A stretch of DNA of 64,000 nt from an uncultured Clostridia bacterium (GCA_934747765.1 CAKVGZ010000002.1:1-64000); one strand, 5' to 3'. Positions 1 through 7,147 are shown, counted from the first letter of the stretch. Notes: generated from the sequence alone by a model not told the origin. A program made the numbers and translations.

Positions 1-4
1 CGAT

Positions 5-280
5 TCCCTTCACCCGCTCCAAACAAAACACCCTTTCGGGTGTTTTCTTTTTCGCTTTCGCTTGGGAACCTCTGTTCGAATTTGGTCGCCTTTGCGCTCC
101 GCTCAAATTCTCCCTTTCTCACAGAAAGTCGCCTACGCTTCTTCGTCCACTGGACGCGCTTGCCTCCTTTCCTTCACCCGCTCCAAACAAAACACCCTTT
201 CGGGTGTTTTCTTTTTCGCTTTCGCTCGGGAACTTACAAACGAACTTGTTCGCCTTTGCGCTCCGCTTAAATTCTCTCTT
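5..280. repeat. Two ~110-bp imperfect direct repeats
   Basis: Two copies of a ~110-bp unit start near 11 and 175 (offset 164 bp). Each contains the same terminator-like hairpin (stems 25-33/38-46 and 189-197/202-210) followed by a T/C-rich tract and a 'gcctttgcgctccgct' tail. A third copy of the hairpin alone lies at 1507-1529, after the repeat-protein gene. No convincing gene is seen in 1-339. The short reading frames here are repeat-derived. This looks like the edge of a repeated cassette that extends left of the window. Confidence 0.7.
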
Positions 281-306
281 GACAAATGCGGGAGAGGTGA
301 TATAAT
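279..306 (+). promoter_or_regulatory. Sigma-A promoter of the repeat-protein gene
   Basis: TTGACA (279-284), 16-bp spacer, TATAAT (301-306). Both hexamers are perfect consensus. It lies 34 bases upstream of the start codon at 340, which has a GAGGAG-type ribosome binding site. Confidence 0.85.
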
Positions 307-339
307 AAATTTGAGAAAAATATAAAAGAGGAGAAAATT

Positions 340-1479
340 ATGACAAAAATATTTGAACAGGAAGCAACTGTCCATAGTGTAGATTTCGGAAGATTTGAAG
401 TGCAAGACCCTGGCAATCTTAAAATAATTGGCGGGTATGCAGATTTCGAAAATTCTAAAATAACCAGTCTTGGCAAACTTGAAACAATTGGCATGGAGGC
501 ATTTTTCAGAAATTCTAATATACGAGACCTTGGCAACCTTAAAACAATTGGCGGGGATGCAGATTTCGAAGATTCTAAAATAACCAGTCTTGGCAACCTT
601 GACAGGATTGGCGGGCGTGCATATTTCTCAGGTTCTAGAATAACCAGTCTTGGCAAACTTGACAGGATTGACGGGGATGCGTATTTCGAAAATTCAATAA
701 TGAAAGACCTTGACAACCTTAAAACAATTGGCGGGGATGCAAATTTCAAAAATTCTCAAATAACCAGTCTTAGCAACCTTGACAGGATTGGCGGGGATGC
801 AAATTTCTCAGGTTCTAGAATAACCAGTCTTGGCAAACTTGACAGGATTGGCGGGAGTGCATTTTTCAAAAATTCTCAAATAACCAGTCTTGGCAAACTT
901 GACAGGATTGGCAGGGATGCAGATTTCGAAAATTCTCAAATAACCAGTCTTGGCAAACTTGACAGGATTGACAGGGATGCAAATTTCAGCAATTCAATAG
1001 TGAAAGACCTTGGCAACCTTAGAATAATTGGCGGGCGTGCATTTTTCAGCAATTCAAAAGTACAAGACCTTGGCAACCTTAGAACAATTGGCGGGGATGC
1101 AAATTTCAGCAATTCAAAAGTACAAGACCTTGGCGATCTTGGAAAAATTGGCGGGAATGCAGTTTTTTCAGGCTCTGAAATAACCAGTCTTGGCAACCTT
1201 AAATATATTCATGGGTATGCAGATTTCAGTAATTCTAAAATTACAGACTTCGGAAATCTTAGACAAATTAAAGGATCTATTTATTTTGGAAATAATGAGC
1301 GCCACTTACAAGAAATGTTTGAAAAATTATTTGATTACAACGAAGAAACCGGTGCATATGAACGTCGCAATCTTACGAAGGATCAAATTTCAAAAATTGA
1401 AGATTCTTTTGCGCAAGCAATGACTTCAGCACAAAATACTGCACACAAAATTACAAACAATCAAAATGAAAAAATCTAA
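340..1479 (+). CDS. Tandem 20-residue-repeat solenoid protein (LRR-like)
   Basis: 379 aa. After a 19-residue N-terminus come fifteen almost perfect 20-residue repeats (about residues 20-319). The pattern is [KRQE]ITSLGxLxxIGGxAxFxxS, alternating loosely with a version in which ITS is KD/QD. A 60-residue charged, non-repetitive tail follows. The regular Leu, Ile and Phe spacing suggests a right-handed solenoid related to leucine-rich or beta-helix repeats, probably for binding. No signal peptide, membrane segment or anchor is visible, so a cytoplasmic location is inferred. The gene has its own strong promoter and is flanked by copies of the same terminator hairpin, as if it were a cassette. 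Function is not recognised. Confidence 0.8.
   Translation: MTKIFEQEATVHSVDFGRFEVQDPGNLKIIGGYADFENSKITSLGKLETIGMEAFFRNSNIRDLGNLKTIGGDADFEDSKITSLGNLDRIGGRAYFSGSRITSLGKLDRIDGDAYFENSIMKDLDNLKTIGGDANFKNSQITSLSNLDRIGGDANFSGSRITSLGKLDRIGGSAFFKNSQITSLGKLDRIGRDADFENSQITSLGKLDRIDRDANFSNSIVKDLGNLRIIGGRAFFSNSKVQDLGNLRTIGGDANFSNSKVQDLGDLGKIGGNAVFSGSEITSLGNLKYIHGYADFSNSKITDFGNLRQIKGSIYFGNNERHLQEMFEKLFDYNEETGAYERRNLTKDQISKIEDSFAQAMTSAQNTAHKITNNQNEKI
397..1296 (+). repeat. 60-bp coding tandem repeat, 15 units
   Basis: Fifteen head-to-tail 60-bp units, in frame throughout, encode the 20-residue repeats. Neighbouring units differ by only a few bases (for example 'accagtcttggcaaactt' recurs), which implies recent expansion or gene conversion. 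Confidence 0.9.
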
Positions 1480-1506
1480 AAAAGGTTAAGCCCCACTCAC
1501 CTTTTG

Positions 1507-1534
1507 AAAACACCCTTTTCGGGTGTTTTCTTTT
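1507..1534 (+). terminator. Terminator after repeat-protein gene
   Basis: Nine-bp stem AAAACACCC/GGGTGTTTT with a five-base loop, then a T-rich run. It is the same hairpin as those at 25-46 and 189-210. Confidence 0.8.
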
Positions 1535-1605
1535 TCGCTTTTGCCACTTGCAAGTGCGGATGAAAAATATATCCCAAAATTTTAATTTAAAATCGCAAAT
1601 AATAA

Positions 1606-1634
1606 TTGACAAATTCCTTTTAATGATGTAAACT
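1606..1634 (+). promoter_or_regulatory. Promoter of the tRNA-Lys transcript
   Basis: TTGACA (1606-1611), 17-bp spacer, TAAACT (1629-1634). The predicted start near 1641 gives a leader of about 245 bases before the mature tRNA. The leader contains both pseudoknot copies and the broken tRNA copy. Confidence 0.75.
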
Positions 1635-1665
1635 TTTAGATGCTTGAAAAAGAATTTTCACGCAC

Positions 1666-1724
1666 GGGTGAAACCACGGACACCCATAAAAATATCCGTA
1701 AATATATTTTGGGTTATTAGCTCA
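1666..1724 (+). repeat. First copy of 52-bp leader repeat with pseudoknot
   Basis: Bases 1673-1724 are identical to 1849-1900. The local sequence can form an H-type pseudoknot: stem 1 GGGTG (1666-1670)/CACCC (1681-1685), stem 2 ACGGA (1676-1680)/TCCGT (1695-1699), with A-rich third loop ATAAAAATA. It runs directly into a tRNA-like 5' end at 1711. Confidence 0.6.
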
Positions 1725-1755
1725 TGGCAATCGCACCTGACTCTTAATCAGGGGT
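1711..1755 (+). pseudogene. Degenerate 5' part of a tRNA-Lys(CTT) copy
   Basis: The sequence starts with the same acceptor 5' strand (GGGTTAT) and D-stem start as the intact tRNA-Lys downstream. It then has a rearranged D loop one base shorter. The intact anticodon arm CCTGA-CTCTTAA-TCAGG follows. After that the similarity stops: no matching T arm, acceptor 3' strand or CCA is present. The next 90 bases (to 1841) hold other hairpins (GTTGCCA/TGGCAA) and nothing I recognise. Confidence 0.6.
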
Positions 1756-1841
1756 GAGCGCGTTAAAAAAAGTTGCCAGTGGCAAGTTTTTAGCAGGCGA
1801 ACGGGAGAGCTTTAGCTCGGTCTGGGTCCGACAGGACTCCG

Positions 1842-1886
1842 GGGTGGAACCACGGACACCCATAAAAATATCCGTAAATATATTTT
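1842..1886 (+). promoter_or_regulatory. Second pseudoknot copy in the tRNA-Lys leader
   Basis: GGGTG (1842-1846)/CACCC (1857-1861) and ACGGA (1852-1856)/TCCGT (1871-1875), with A-rich loop ATAAAAATA, end 11 bases before the mature tRNA. The string GGGTGGAACCACGG also resembles the T-box core, but no specifier domain or following gene supports a T-box riboswitch. Confidence 0.45.
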
Positions 1887-1962
1887 GGGTTATTAGCTCA
1901 GCTGGTAGAGCACCTGACTCTTAATCAGGGTGTCCGGGGTTCGAGCCCCCGATGACCCACCA
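1887..1962 (+). tRNA. tRNA-Lys (anticodon CTT), CCA encoded
   Basis: Complete cloverleaf: acceptor GGGTTAT/ATGACCC (one G-U pair), D stem GCTC/GAGC, anticodon stem CCTGA/TCAGG with loop CTCTTAA (anticodon CTT reads AAG, lysine), and T arm CGGGG-TTCGAGC-CCCCG. The discriminator is A and CCA is encoded. It lies at the 3' end of a long leader that carries a broken copy of itself. Confidence 0.95.
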
Positions 1963-2026
1963 TTATACTAGGTTCTGACATAATATATATTTAAACAATA
2001 AATTATTAAAGGAGATTAAAATTAAG

Positions 2027-2221
2027 ATGAAGAAAAACAAATATGTTAATGAAAATAATGAATTGACAGAAAAAGGCGAAAAATGGATAAACAATTTGAA
2101 CAAATATTCAAAAAAATGTAAAAGAATTAACCAAGTAAAATGCTATGAAACAGATAAAGAAGTTGCTGATTTCATTAAAAACATCAAAAACAACATTGAT
2201 AAAGATGAATTTGTAATGTAA
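2027..2221 (+). CDS. Small charged protein, unknown
   Basis: 64 aa, rich in Lys, Asn and Glu, with no membrane segment and no motif I recognise. AAAGGAG lies upstream of the ATG. A hairpin terminator follows (2259-2283). It could be co-transcribed with the tRNA-Lys 65 bases upstream. Its reality rests on the ribosome binding site and its own terminator. Confidence 0.55.
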   Translation: MKKNKYVNENNELTEKGEKWINNLNKYSKKCKRINQVKCYETDKEVADFIKNIKNNIDKDEFVM

Positions 2222-2258
2222 TAACTTATATTACTATGTTATAGCTTTATAATTTAAA

Positions 2259-2336
2259 AACAGTCGTTTAGACTGTTCTTTTTAGATAGTTGCCCCAATC
2301 TCCACTACTGAAAGCTAGGTAATTCCTAGTTTTTTT
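2259..2336 (+). terminator. Two terminator hairpins
   Basis: AACAGTC/GACTGTT (2259-2277) followed by a T run, and CTAGG/CCTAG (2315-2329) followed by seven T. The rest of 2222-2478 shows nothing else I recognise. Confidence 0.65.
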
Positions 2337-2478
2337 ATTGTGGTGTATCGAGTTTCGGCGCACTACTCACAGTTGAATTTTATTTAGTTGTGTTTATATT
2401 ATTGAACAAATGTTTGATTTGGCAAGTAGTTTTTGAAATATTTTAAAAATTCCAAGCCTTTCGACTTAGAGCTAAATT

Positions 2479-3423
2479 TTATAACTTACATTTTTCTTCT
2501 ATATTGGGTTTATTTGCATTTTCTATATTATTCATTTCAACATATCTTCGCTTAAATTCGTCTGAAATGGCTTGCTTGTGCTTATTAATAAAAGCGTTTG
2601 CAGAAGCATAGTTGTTTGAGATTTTATCGTTATACAACCTGTATAATCTTTCATAATCTTCAAACATTTGAATAACTGTCAAAGATATATCAAAATTTTC
2701 TGGAATAAGGTTGCTATTTATAATATGTTCTGCAAATAATTTATCGTCAGGGAAATATTGCTTAACTTTATTGATATTAACCATAGCTTCATATCTCGCG
2801 TCAAATTCGATAGGAAAGATATAGTTTTCACGGTCGTAAATAAATTCTATTTTATTCTTTTTCAATCCTCCATAGATTTCATTAAATAAAACAGTAAAGA
2901 ACAATGCTAAACTTTTATTGTCAGTAGGACATTTATCAGCAGAATTTAAATACTTTTCGTAATCCTTTTGAAATATATGTTCATTTTCGTGAAATACGGC
3001 GTCTAAAAGTTCGTATTTGATTGTTTTATAATTGCCCATTTGTGAAAAATATCTTTCATAGCCGCCTTCAATATATTTTTTCATAAATTCATAAAGGCAG
3101 ATTTCGTATTTTGAATGATTTTCCTCTGTTTTATAAGTATTATAAAAACTATAAACTTTACTAATATGATTCGGATTGCTATCGTCTATTTTAAGGGCGA
3201 GCAATGTTTCCAATCTTGTTTTATTAAATGAAATTGAAGTGCCAGAAACGCTTGCAGATTTTCCAAATAATATACTTTCATCAAATGTTATTTTTATATC
3301 TTTGTCGCAGTTGTGCAGTTTGTAGTTTAACAAACTAATTTCGGTCAGTTGTTTAGATAAATCTTCATAATCAAGTGGCAACTTAAAATTTTCTATAAAT
3401 TCTTTGGCTTTAAAATATAGCAT
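2479..3423 (-). CDS. HExxH-containing putative metalloprotease-like protein
   Basis: 314 aa, mostly helical and charged, with no signal peptide. A HENEH motif (about residue 142) fits the zinc-binding HExxH helix. The downstream E-F-D-A-R stretch (about residue 207) could supply the third ligand, as in gluzincin-like proteins. That assignment rests on the motif alone; the family is not recognised. It heads a run of accessory minus-strand genes (2479-5108), each apparently separate. Base composition is AT-richer than in the housekeeping genes. Confidence 0.55.
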   Translation of the reverse strand: MLYFKAKEFIENFKLPLDYEDLSKQLTEISLLNYKLHNCDKDIKITFDESILFGKSASVSGTSISFNKTRLETLLALKIDDSNPNHISKVYSFYNTYKTEENHSKYEICLYEFMKKYIEGGYERYFSQMGNYKTIKYELLDAVFHENEHIFQKDYEKYLNSADKCPTDNKSLALFFTVLFNEIYGGLKKNKIEFIYDRENYIFPIEFDARYEAMVNINKVKQYFPDDKLFAEHIINSNLIPENFDISLTVIQMFEDYERLYRLYNDKISNNYASANAFINKHKQAISDEFKRRYVEMNNIENANKPNIEEKCKL

Positions 3424-3501
3424 TTCGCACTCCTATTTTTTTTGCAACAAGTTATTTCTTTTACATTGCTAATTGTTAATACAAAAGATGATAATGTCAA
3501 A

Positions 3502-3894
3502 CTATTTCTCGATTTGTTGTTGATGAAATTTGCAAAAATTCTTTTTGTATTCTTGTTTGAATTTTTCATCATAATCAGGATTTTTCATCACGTAAGACAA
3601 CAACACTTTTGAATAATCTTTTTGGTGATAACTGTCAAATAATTCATAATTTTTTAAGCACAGTGCTAGATTAGAAATCGAGTATTTTCCAAAATTCATG
3701 CCCAAAACATTCTCAAAAATGTTTTCAATCCTTTCATCACTTTTTGTTTTATTAATTTTTTCACAAAAAAGGATTATCATCTTTTCGTCATTCGGTTTGT
3801 TTTCAATTATTTTTATATTTTTAAAGCAATAAAAATTTAATGGTTTTATAATTTCATTGATTTCTTGGTCATTTAATTTTTCAATAAATTTCAT
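3502..3894 (-). CDS. Unknown 130-aa protein
   Basis: 130 aa, Lys/Asn/Phe-rich and predicted alpha-helical, without membrane segment or recognised motif. The start is followed closely by a Met-Lys-Phe-Ile-Glu-Lys N-terminus; an adequate AGA-rich ribosome binding site lies upstream. It sits between the HExxH gene and the DUF4279-like gene. An immunity or antitoxin role would be a guess from context only. Confidence 0.5.
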   Translation of the reverse strand: MKFIEKLNDQEINEIIKPLNFYCFKNIKIIENKPNDEKMIILFCEKINKTKSDERIENIFENVLGMNFGKYSISNLALCLKNYELFDSYHQKDYSKVLLSYVMKNPDYDEKFKQEYKKNFCKFHQQQIEK

Positions 3895-3954
3895 CTATAT
3901 CTCCCAAAAAAATTTTTTAAAAGTTTAGCATAAAAGTAGCACGAAGTCAAATTT

Positions 3955-3982
3955 AAAGAAAAAAAGAGCGAATGCTCTTTTA
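3955..3982 (-). terminator. Terminator after DUF4279-like gene
   Basis: AAAAGAGC/GCTCTTTT hairpin with a U run on the minus strand. It is nearly identical to the hairpin at 4654-4678. Confidence 0.75.
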
Positions 3983-3985
3983 ATC

Positions 3986-4360
3986 CTAAAAAACTATTTC
4001 ATAATTTGAATTTAATTTATATAAAATGCCTAAAATTTCATTATCTAAACTTATACAAGGTTTTTCTTTTAGTTCGTCGAAAACGATTCTAAACACACAT
4101 CTCCCATCATTTTCCTTTAAGATTTCAGGCAATAATTTAAGGTGTGGTTCAACTTTTTTCACAAATTGTTTAAATAGGTCGTCTGTGTAGATGTCGTTTA
4201 AAATTTTTGTTCTATACACAAATTTTGCACTTTTTGTTTTGCCCACAGATTTTTCGTAAGGAGTTATGCTGTAAGGTTTTAAGTTTAGAATATCTTCTAA
4301 ATTTTTTACATCATAATCACAATCAAAATGAATGCTAACTGAAAAATGATATTTATTCAT
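3986..4360 (-). CDS. DUF4279-like small protein (possible immunity protein)
   Basis: 124 aa from the ATG at 4360, chosen because AAGGAG lies seven bases upstream; longer in-frame starts to 4396 lack a site. The N-terminal beta strand with alternating residues, the 'L.L.P....' segment and the C-terminal 'I....L...Y.I.' strand resemble DUF4279, a family often found beside polymorphic toxins. The start overlaps the 3' end of the 76-aa gene by eight bases, so the two are translationally coupled. Confidence 0.55.
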   Translation of the reverse strand: MNKYHFSVSIHFDCDYDVKNLEDILNLKPYSITPYEKSVGKTKSAKFVYRTKILNDIYTDDLFKQFVKKVEPHLKLLPEILKENDGRCVFRIVFDELKEKPCISLDNEILGILYKLNSNYEIVF

Positions 4361-4583
4361 ATTTTTTCTCCTTCTCATAATTACCATAACAATCAAAAAA
4401 CTTTTTTTTAGTCATTTTTGTATCGGCGTATAAATTACCTTTTTTGTCTCTTATTGTTATAGTATCTCCATTATATATATCATAATGAGACACAGGATAA
4501 CAGTCATAATCATCTTTAACTTCTTCAGCATTTATTCCGTTATCCTTCAAATAATTATCACTAAAAATCCTAGGCCCCGACAT
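4353..4583 (-). CDS. Short protein resembling a polymorphic-toxin C-terminal module
   Basis: 76 aa with AGGAGGG ribosome binding site. The pattern 'FS..YL...GI.....K.DY....VSHYDIY..D...I.DKKGNLY' resembles the small C-terminal modules that end some polymorphic toxins. Here it stands alone, without delivery or repeat domains. Together with the overlapping DUF4279-like gene it looks like an orphan toxin tip plus partner. The family assignment is from memory of pattern only and is uncertain. Confidence 0.45.
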   Translation of the reverse strand: MSGPRIFSDNYLKDNGINAEEVKDDYDCYPVSHYDIYNGDTITIRDKKGNLYADTKMTKKKFFDCYGNYEKEKKYE

Positions 4584-4653
4584 TTTTCCACCCTCCTTTC
4601 TAGAAAGAGTATAACTTGAATTTTCCCAAAATCAAAACTATTTTTAAAAATAT

Positions 4654-4678
4654 TTAAAAAAAAGAGCAAATGCTCTTT
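4654..4678 (-). terminator. Terminator after 143-aa gene
   Basis: AAAGAGC/GCTCTTT hairpin with A run on the plus strand (U run for minus transcripts), overlapping the stop codon region at 4677. Confidence 0.75.
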
Positions 4679-5108
4679 ATTTTTCCATTTGCTCGGCACG
4701 GCTTTGAATTATGCTTTTTTTTGAAACAGTTTTATCGTTTTCTTTTACAATTTCCATAATCTTTCTTTGGATTTCCGAAATTTTGTTTTCATATTTTGCT
4801 TGCAAACATTTTTTATTTGATATTTTTTGTTCAAGCATTTCAGCTTTGCTTGTTAATTTAACTGAAAGAACTGTTGGAACAACTGAACCCAACATCAAAC
4901 CAATTTTTGCTCCAAAAGGAACATTAGTTATAAAACAACTTATTGCAAGGGCCGAGCCTACTGTTGCAACGGCAATTGTTTCAGCCATTTTTATCTTATG
5001 TTGTTTGTTTAGATTTGGGATTTCTTTTTCTAGTTTCGCATATTCATTTCGAAAATCTTGGTCAAGGTTTGCTAATTTTTTTATTAAATCTTTGTTATTT
5101 TCTGTCAT
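4677..5108 (-). CDS. Coiled-coil protein with central membrane hairpin
   Basis: 143 aa. A charged helical N-terminus (1-40), two hydrophobic segments (about 43-62 and 66-85, Gly/Pro between them) and a long charged coiled-coil C-terminus. Probably a small inner-membrane protein with both ends in the cytoplasm. No family is recognised. It is monocistronic, with its own terminator, just downstream of the yajC operon end. Confidence 0.55.
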   Translation of the reverse strand: MTENNKDLIKKLANLDQDFRNEYAKLEKEIPNLNKQHKIKMAETIAVATVGSALAISCFITNVPFGAKIGLMLGSVVPTVLSVKLTSKAEMLEQKISNKKCLQAKYENKISEIQRKIMEIVKENDKTVSKKSIIQSRAEQMEK

Positions 5109-5186
5109 ACTTTCACCTCAAAATTTTAGTCTGGAGAGAAGAATATCACCCCAGGACGGAAAAGTCAAGGGGTTATTCATTATATA

Positions 5187-5214
5187 AAAATCCCCCGCAA
5201 CTTGTGCGAGGCAT
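5187..5214 (-). terminator. Terminator of the ruv-yajC operon
   Basis: Imperfect GC-rich hairpin (CCTCGCAC...GCGGGG) followed on the minus strand by ATTTTTATAT. Confidence 0.65.
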
Positions 5215-5217
5215 TTG

Positions 5218-5799
5218 TTATTTTGATTTTTTTGTGGTTTTCTTTGTTGTTTTAGGAAGCTCTTCTTTTTTTTCAGATGTTTCCAAGGCAGGTTGAACCT
5301 CAGCTTTTTCTTCAACTGTTGGTTGCTCTGTTTTGGATTCTTCAAGCTTTTCTTCAGGTTTTGCTTCTTCAACTGGTTGTTTTTTAGATTTTCTTTTTGG
5401 CTTGTCGGTCGCAGATTTCTCTTCTTTCGAAGGTTCTTCAGTTTTTGTTTCTTCGTCGATAATGTTTCCATCAACATCGTAAACAACTGGTTTTTTCTCA
5501 TCAATCCCATAAATTGCATTTATGTCGATGCTGAAAATTCCTTTGTTCTTTTCGCTTCCGGTTTCCAAAACGGCAACTTTGCCATCTGTTGTTTCAACAA
5601 TTTCAAGAATTTTTCCATAAAGCCCGCTGTATGTTTTTACATTATCTCCAACTTTCAATCCATCCACCATGTTCTTCATGCTTTCCTGATTTTTCTTGCT
5701 TCTGAAATAGTTAAGAATGAAAATTCCAATAACCAAAACCAACAAAACTGCTGGCAAAATCCATTGTGTTGCGTTTGCAACTTCTGCTAAAAATAACAT
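5218..5799 (-). CDS. yajC: YajC, SecDF-associated translocase subunit
   Basis: 193 aa. One transmembrane helix near residues 12-31 is followed by the YajC fold ('K.GD.V.T..G..G.I..I....' at about 45-85). YajC binds SecDF and assists Sec-dependent export. The family is usually 90-110 aa. Here a Lys/Glu/Pro-rich tail of about 85 residues is added, probably disordered and cytoplasmic. It is the last gene of the ruvCAB-queA-tgt operon, the standard Bacillota location. A 33-aa membrane peptide ends in its ribosome binding region. Confidence 0.9.
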   Translation of the reverse strand: MLFLAEVANATQWILPAVLLVLVIGIFILNYFRSKKNQESMKNMVDGLKVGDNVKTYSGLYGKILEIVETTDGKVAVLETGSEKNKGIFSIDINAIYGIDEKKPVVYDVDGNIIDEETKTEEPSKEEKSATDKPKRKSKKQPVEEAKPEEKLEESKTEQPTVEEKAEVQPALETSEKKEELPKTTKKTTKKSK

Positions 5800-5807
5800 A
5801 ACTTCTC

Positions 5808-5909
5808 CTACATAGCAAAGGCGAAAATCAGAACGACAACTAAAAGAACCACCAAAATTGGAACAACAATTTGAGTTACAGTAAGTCCAAGCAGTAACGA
5901 CGTTAACAT
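5808..5909 (-). CDS. 33-aa single-pass membrane peptide
   Basis: ATG at 5907-5909 preceded by GGAGAA, stop at 5808-5810. The translated peptide is almost entirely hydrophobic (Leu/Val-rich from residue 4 to 32) with one Pro near the middle and no charges. The stop lies just before the yajC ribosome binding site, so the two are likely coupled. Position beside yajC suggests a small membrane protein acting with the translocon; that is inference. Confidence 0.6.
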   Translation of the reverse strand: MLTSLLLGLTVTQIVVPILVVLLVVVLIFAFAM

Positions 5910-6019
5910 ATTTTCTCCTTAAATTTGAGTTAATTATATCACAGCAAAAATTAACTTCAAAATATTTTTAACATGATTTGAGATATTTAACCTCTAAAAT
6001 TTGTGTTTCGACAAAGTTT

Positions 6020-7132
6020 TTACCATTTGAAATCTTTCAAAAATTCTTCTTTGAAATCTAACAATCTATCTTCATAGATAGCTTTTTTGATTTGCTCCGC
6101 CAGTTTTGTTAAGAAACGAATGTTGTGAATGGAAAGAAGTTCCGCCGCCAACATTTCGTCGCTGTTAATCAAATGGCGAATGTATGCTTTTGTGTAATGT
6201 TTGCAAGCATAACAATCGCAATCATCTTCGATTGGAGTGAAGTCATCTTTGTATTTGGAGTTTCTCACAATCATTTTCCCGTGTTTGGTGAGCGCTGTTC
6301 CATTTCTTGCAATTCTTGTTGGAAGAACGCAATCCATCATATCAATTCCCCTTGCCACGCCTTCAATGAAACAATCCGGACTTCCAACTCCCATCAGATA
6401 TCTTGGCATGTTTTCTGGATACTTGTCTTGCAAAAAATCCAAAATTTCATACATTGTTTCTTTTGGCTCGCCAACAGACAATCCACCCACAGCAATTCCG
6501 CATCGTGCATATTGTTTAACTTCGTTCAAACTTTTTTCACGAAGGTCCTTAAACATATTTCCTTGAATTATTGGGAACAACATTTGATTTTCGTTCTTTT
6601 GCGCATCGTAACATCTTTTAATCCATTTTGTTGTTCGCTCGCATGCTCTTTTTGATTCGTCATAACTTGCTCCAGCTTTGGTGCATTCGTCAAAAGCCAT
6701 GATGATGTCTGAGCCAAGATTGTTTTGAATTTGCATGCATTTTTCGGGGGTTATAAAAAACTTTTCTCCACTGAGGTGAGAACGAAACTCAACACCTTCA
6801 TCAGAAATTTTCCTCAAATCTGAAAGAGAAAAAATTTGAAAACCACCGCTATCTGTCAAAATTGGTCTGTCCCAATTCATAAATTTGTGAAGTCCACCTG
6901 CCTGTTTAACAATTTCGTCGCCAGGGCGCAAAAAGAGATGATAGGTGTTTGAAAGAATAATTTGTGCACCAATCTCTTTAAGTTCTTCAGGCTTCAAACC
7001 TTTAACTGTTGCAAGCGTTCCAACGGGCATGAAAACGGGGGTTTCGATAATTCCATGTGGAGTTTTAAGTTCTCCAACACGCGCCCCGCTTTGCTTGCAC
7101 ACATGTTTAATTGTAAATTCAAAATTTGCCAT
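6020..7132 (-). CDS. tgt: Queuine/preQ1 tRNA-guanine transglycosylase
   Basis: 370 aa, normal length. It exchanges guanine 34 of GUN-anticodon tRNAs (Tyr, His, Asn, Asp) for preQ1. DSGGFQ at about residue 93 and the catalytic-loop 'GIDMMDCVLPTR' (about 260) are present. The zinc site CDCYAC...H is near residue 305. Ribosome binding site AGGAAA precedes the ATG. With queA upstream in the same operon, the last two tRNA-modifying steps before epoxyqueuosine reductase are encoded together. Confidence 0.97.
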   Translation of the reverse strand: MANFEFTIKHVCKQSGARVGELKTPHGIIETPVFMPVGTLATVKGLKPEELKEIGAQIILSNTYHLFLRPGDEIVKQAGGLHKFMNWDRPILTDSGGFQIFSLSDLRKISDEGVEFRSHLSGEKFFITPEKCMQIQNNLGSDIIMAFDECTKAGASYDESKRACERTTKWIKRCYDAQKNENQMLFPIIQGNMFKDLREKSLNEVKQYARCGIAVGGLSVGEPKETMYEILDFLQDKYPENMPRYLMGVGSPDCFIEGVARGIDMMDCVLPTRIARNGTALTKHGKMIVRNSKYKDDFTPIEDDCDCYACKHYTKAYIRHLINSDEMLAAELLSIHNIRFLTKLAEQIKKAIYEDRLLDFKEEFLKDFKW

Positions 7133-7147
7133 ACTATTTCCTATTTT

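Noticed and set aside
267..1196. Long open frames antisense to the solenoid gene (267-749 and 936-1196, minus)
   Set aside because: They exist only because the 60-bp repeat has no stop in that frame. They have no ribosome binding site, while the plus frame has a consensus promoter and start.
397..1296. Possible CRISPR-like array because of regular 60-bp periodicity
   Set aside because: The repeats are contiguous, without spacers, and in frame with a protein; no cas genes are present.
1841..1861. T-box riboswitch (GGGTGGAACCACGG core)
   Set aside because: No specifier stem, no following terminator and no synthetase or transporter gene downstream; the sequence leads into a tRNA. Kept only as a note in the pseudoknot finding.
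1673..1900. The 52-bp repeats as prophage att sites at tRNA-Lys
   Set aside because: Only 176 bp separate the copies and no integrase is near. The repeat covers the leader and tRNA 5' part rather than the usual 3' end.
5293..5790. Plus-strand frame antisense to yajC and similar long frames antisense to fusA, tuf and the 427-aa coiled-coil gene
   Set aside because: Phe/Cys/Trp-rich translations and no start signals; they mirror the codon bias of the real gene on the other strand.
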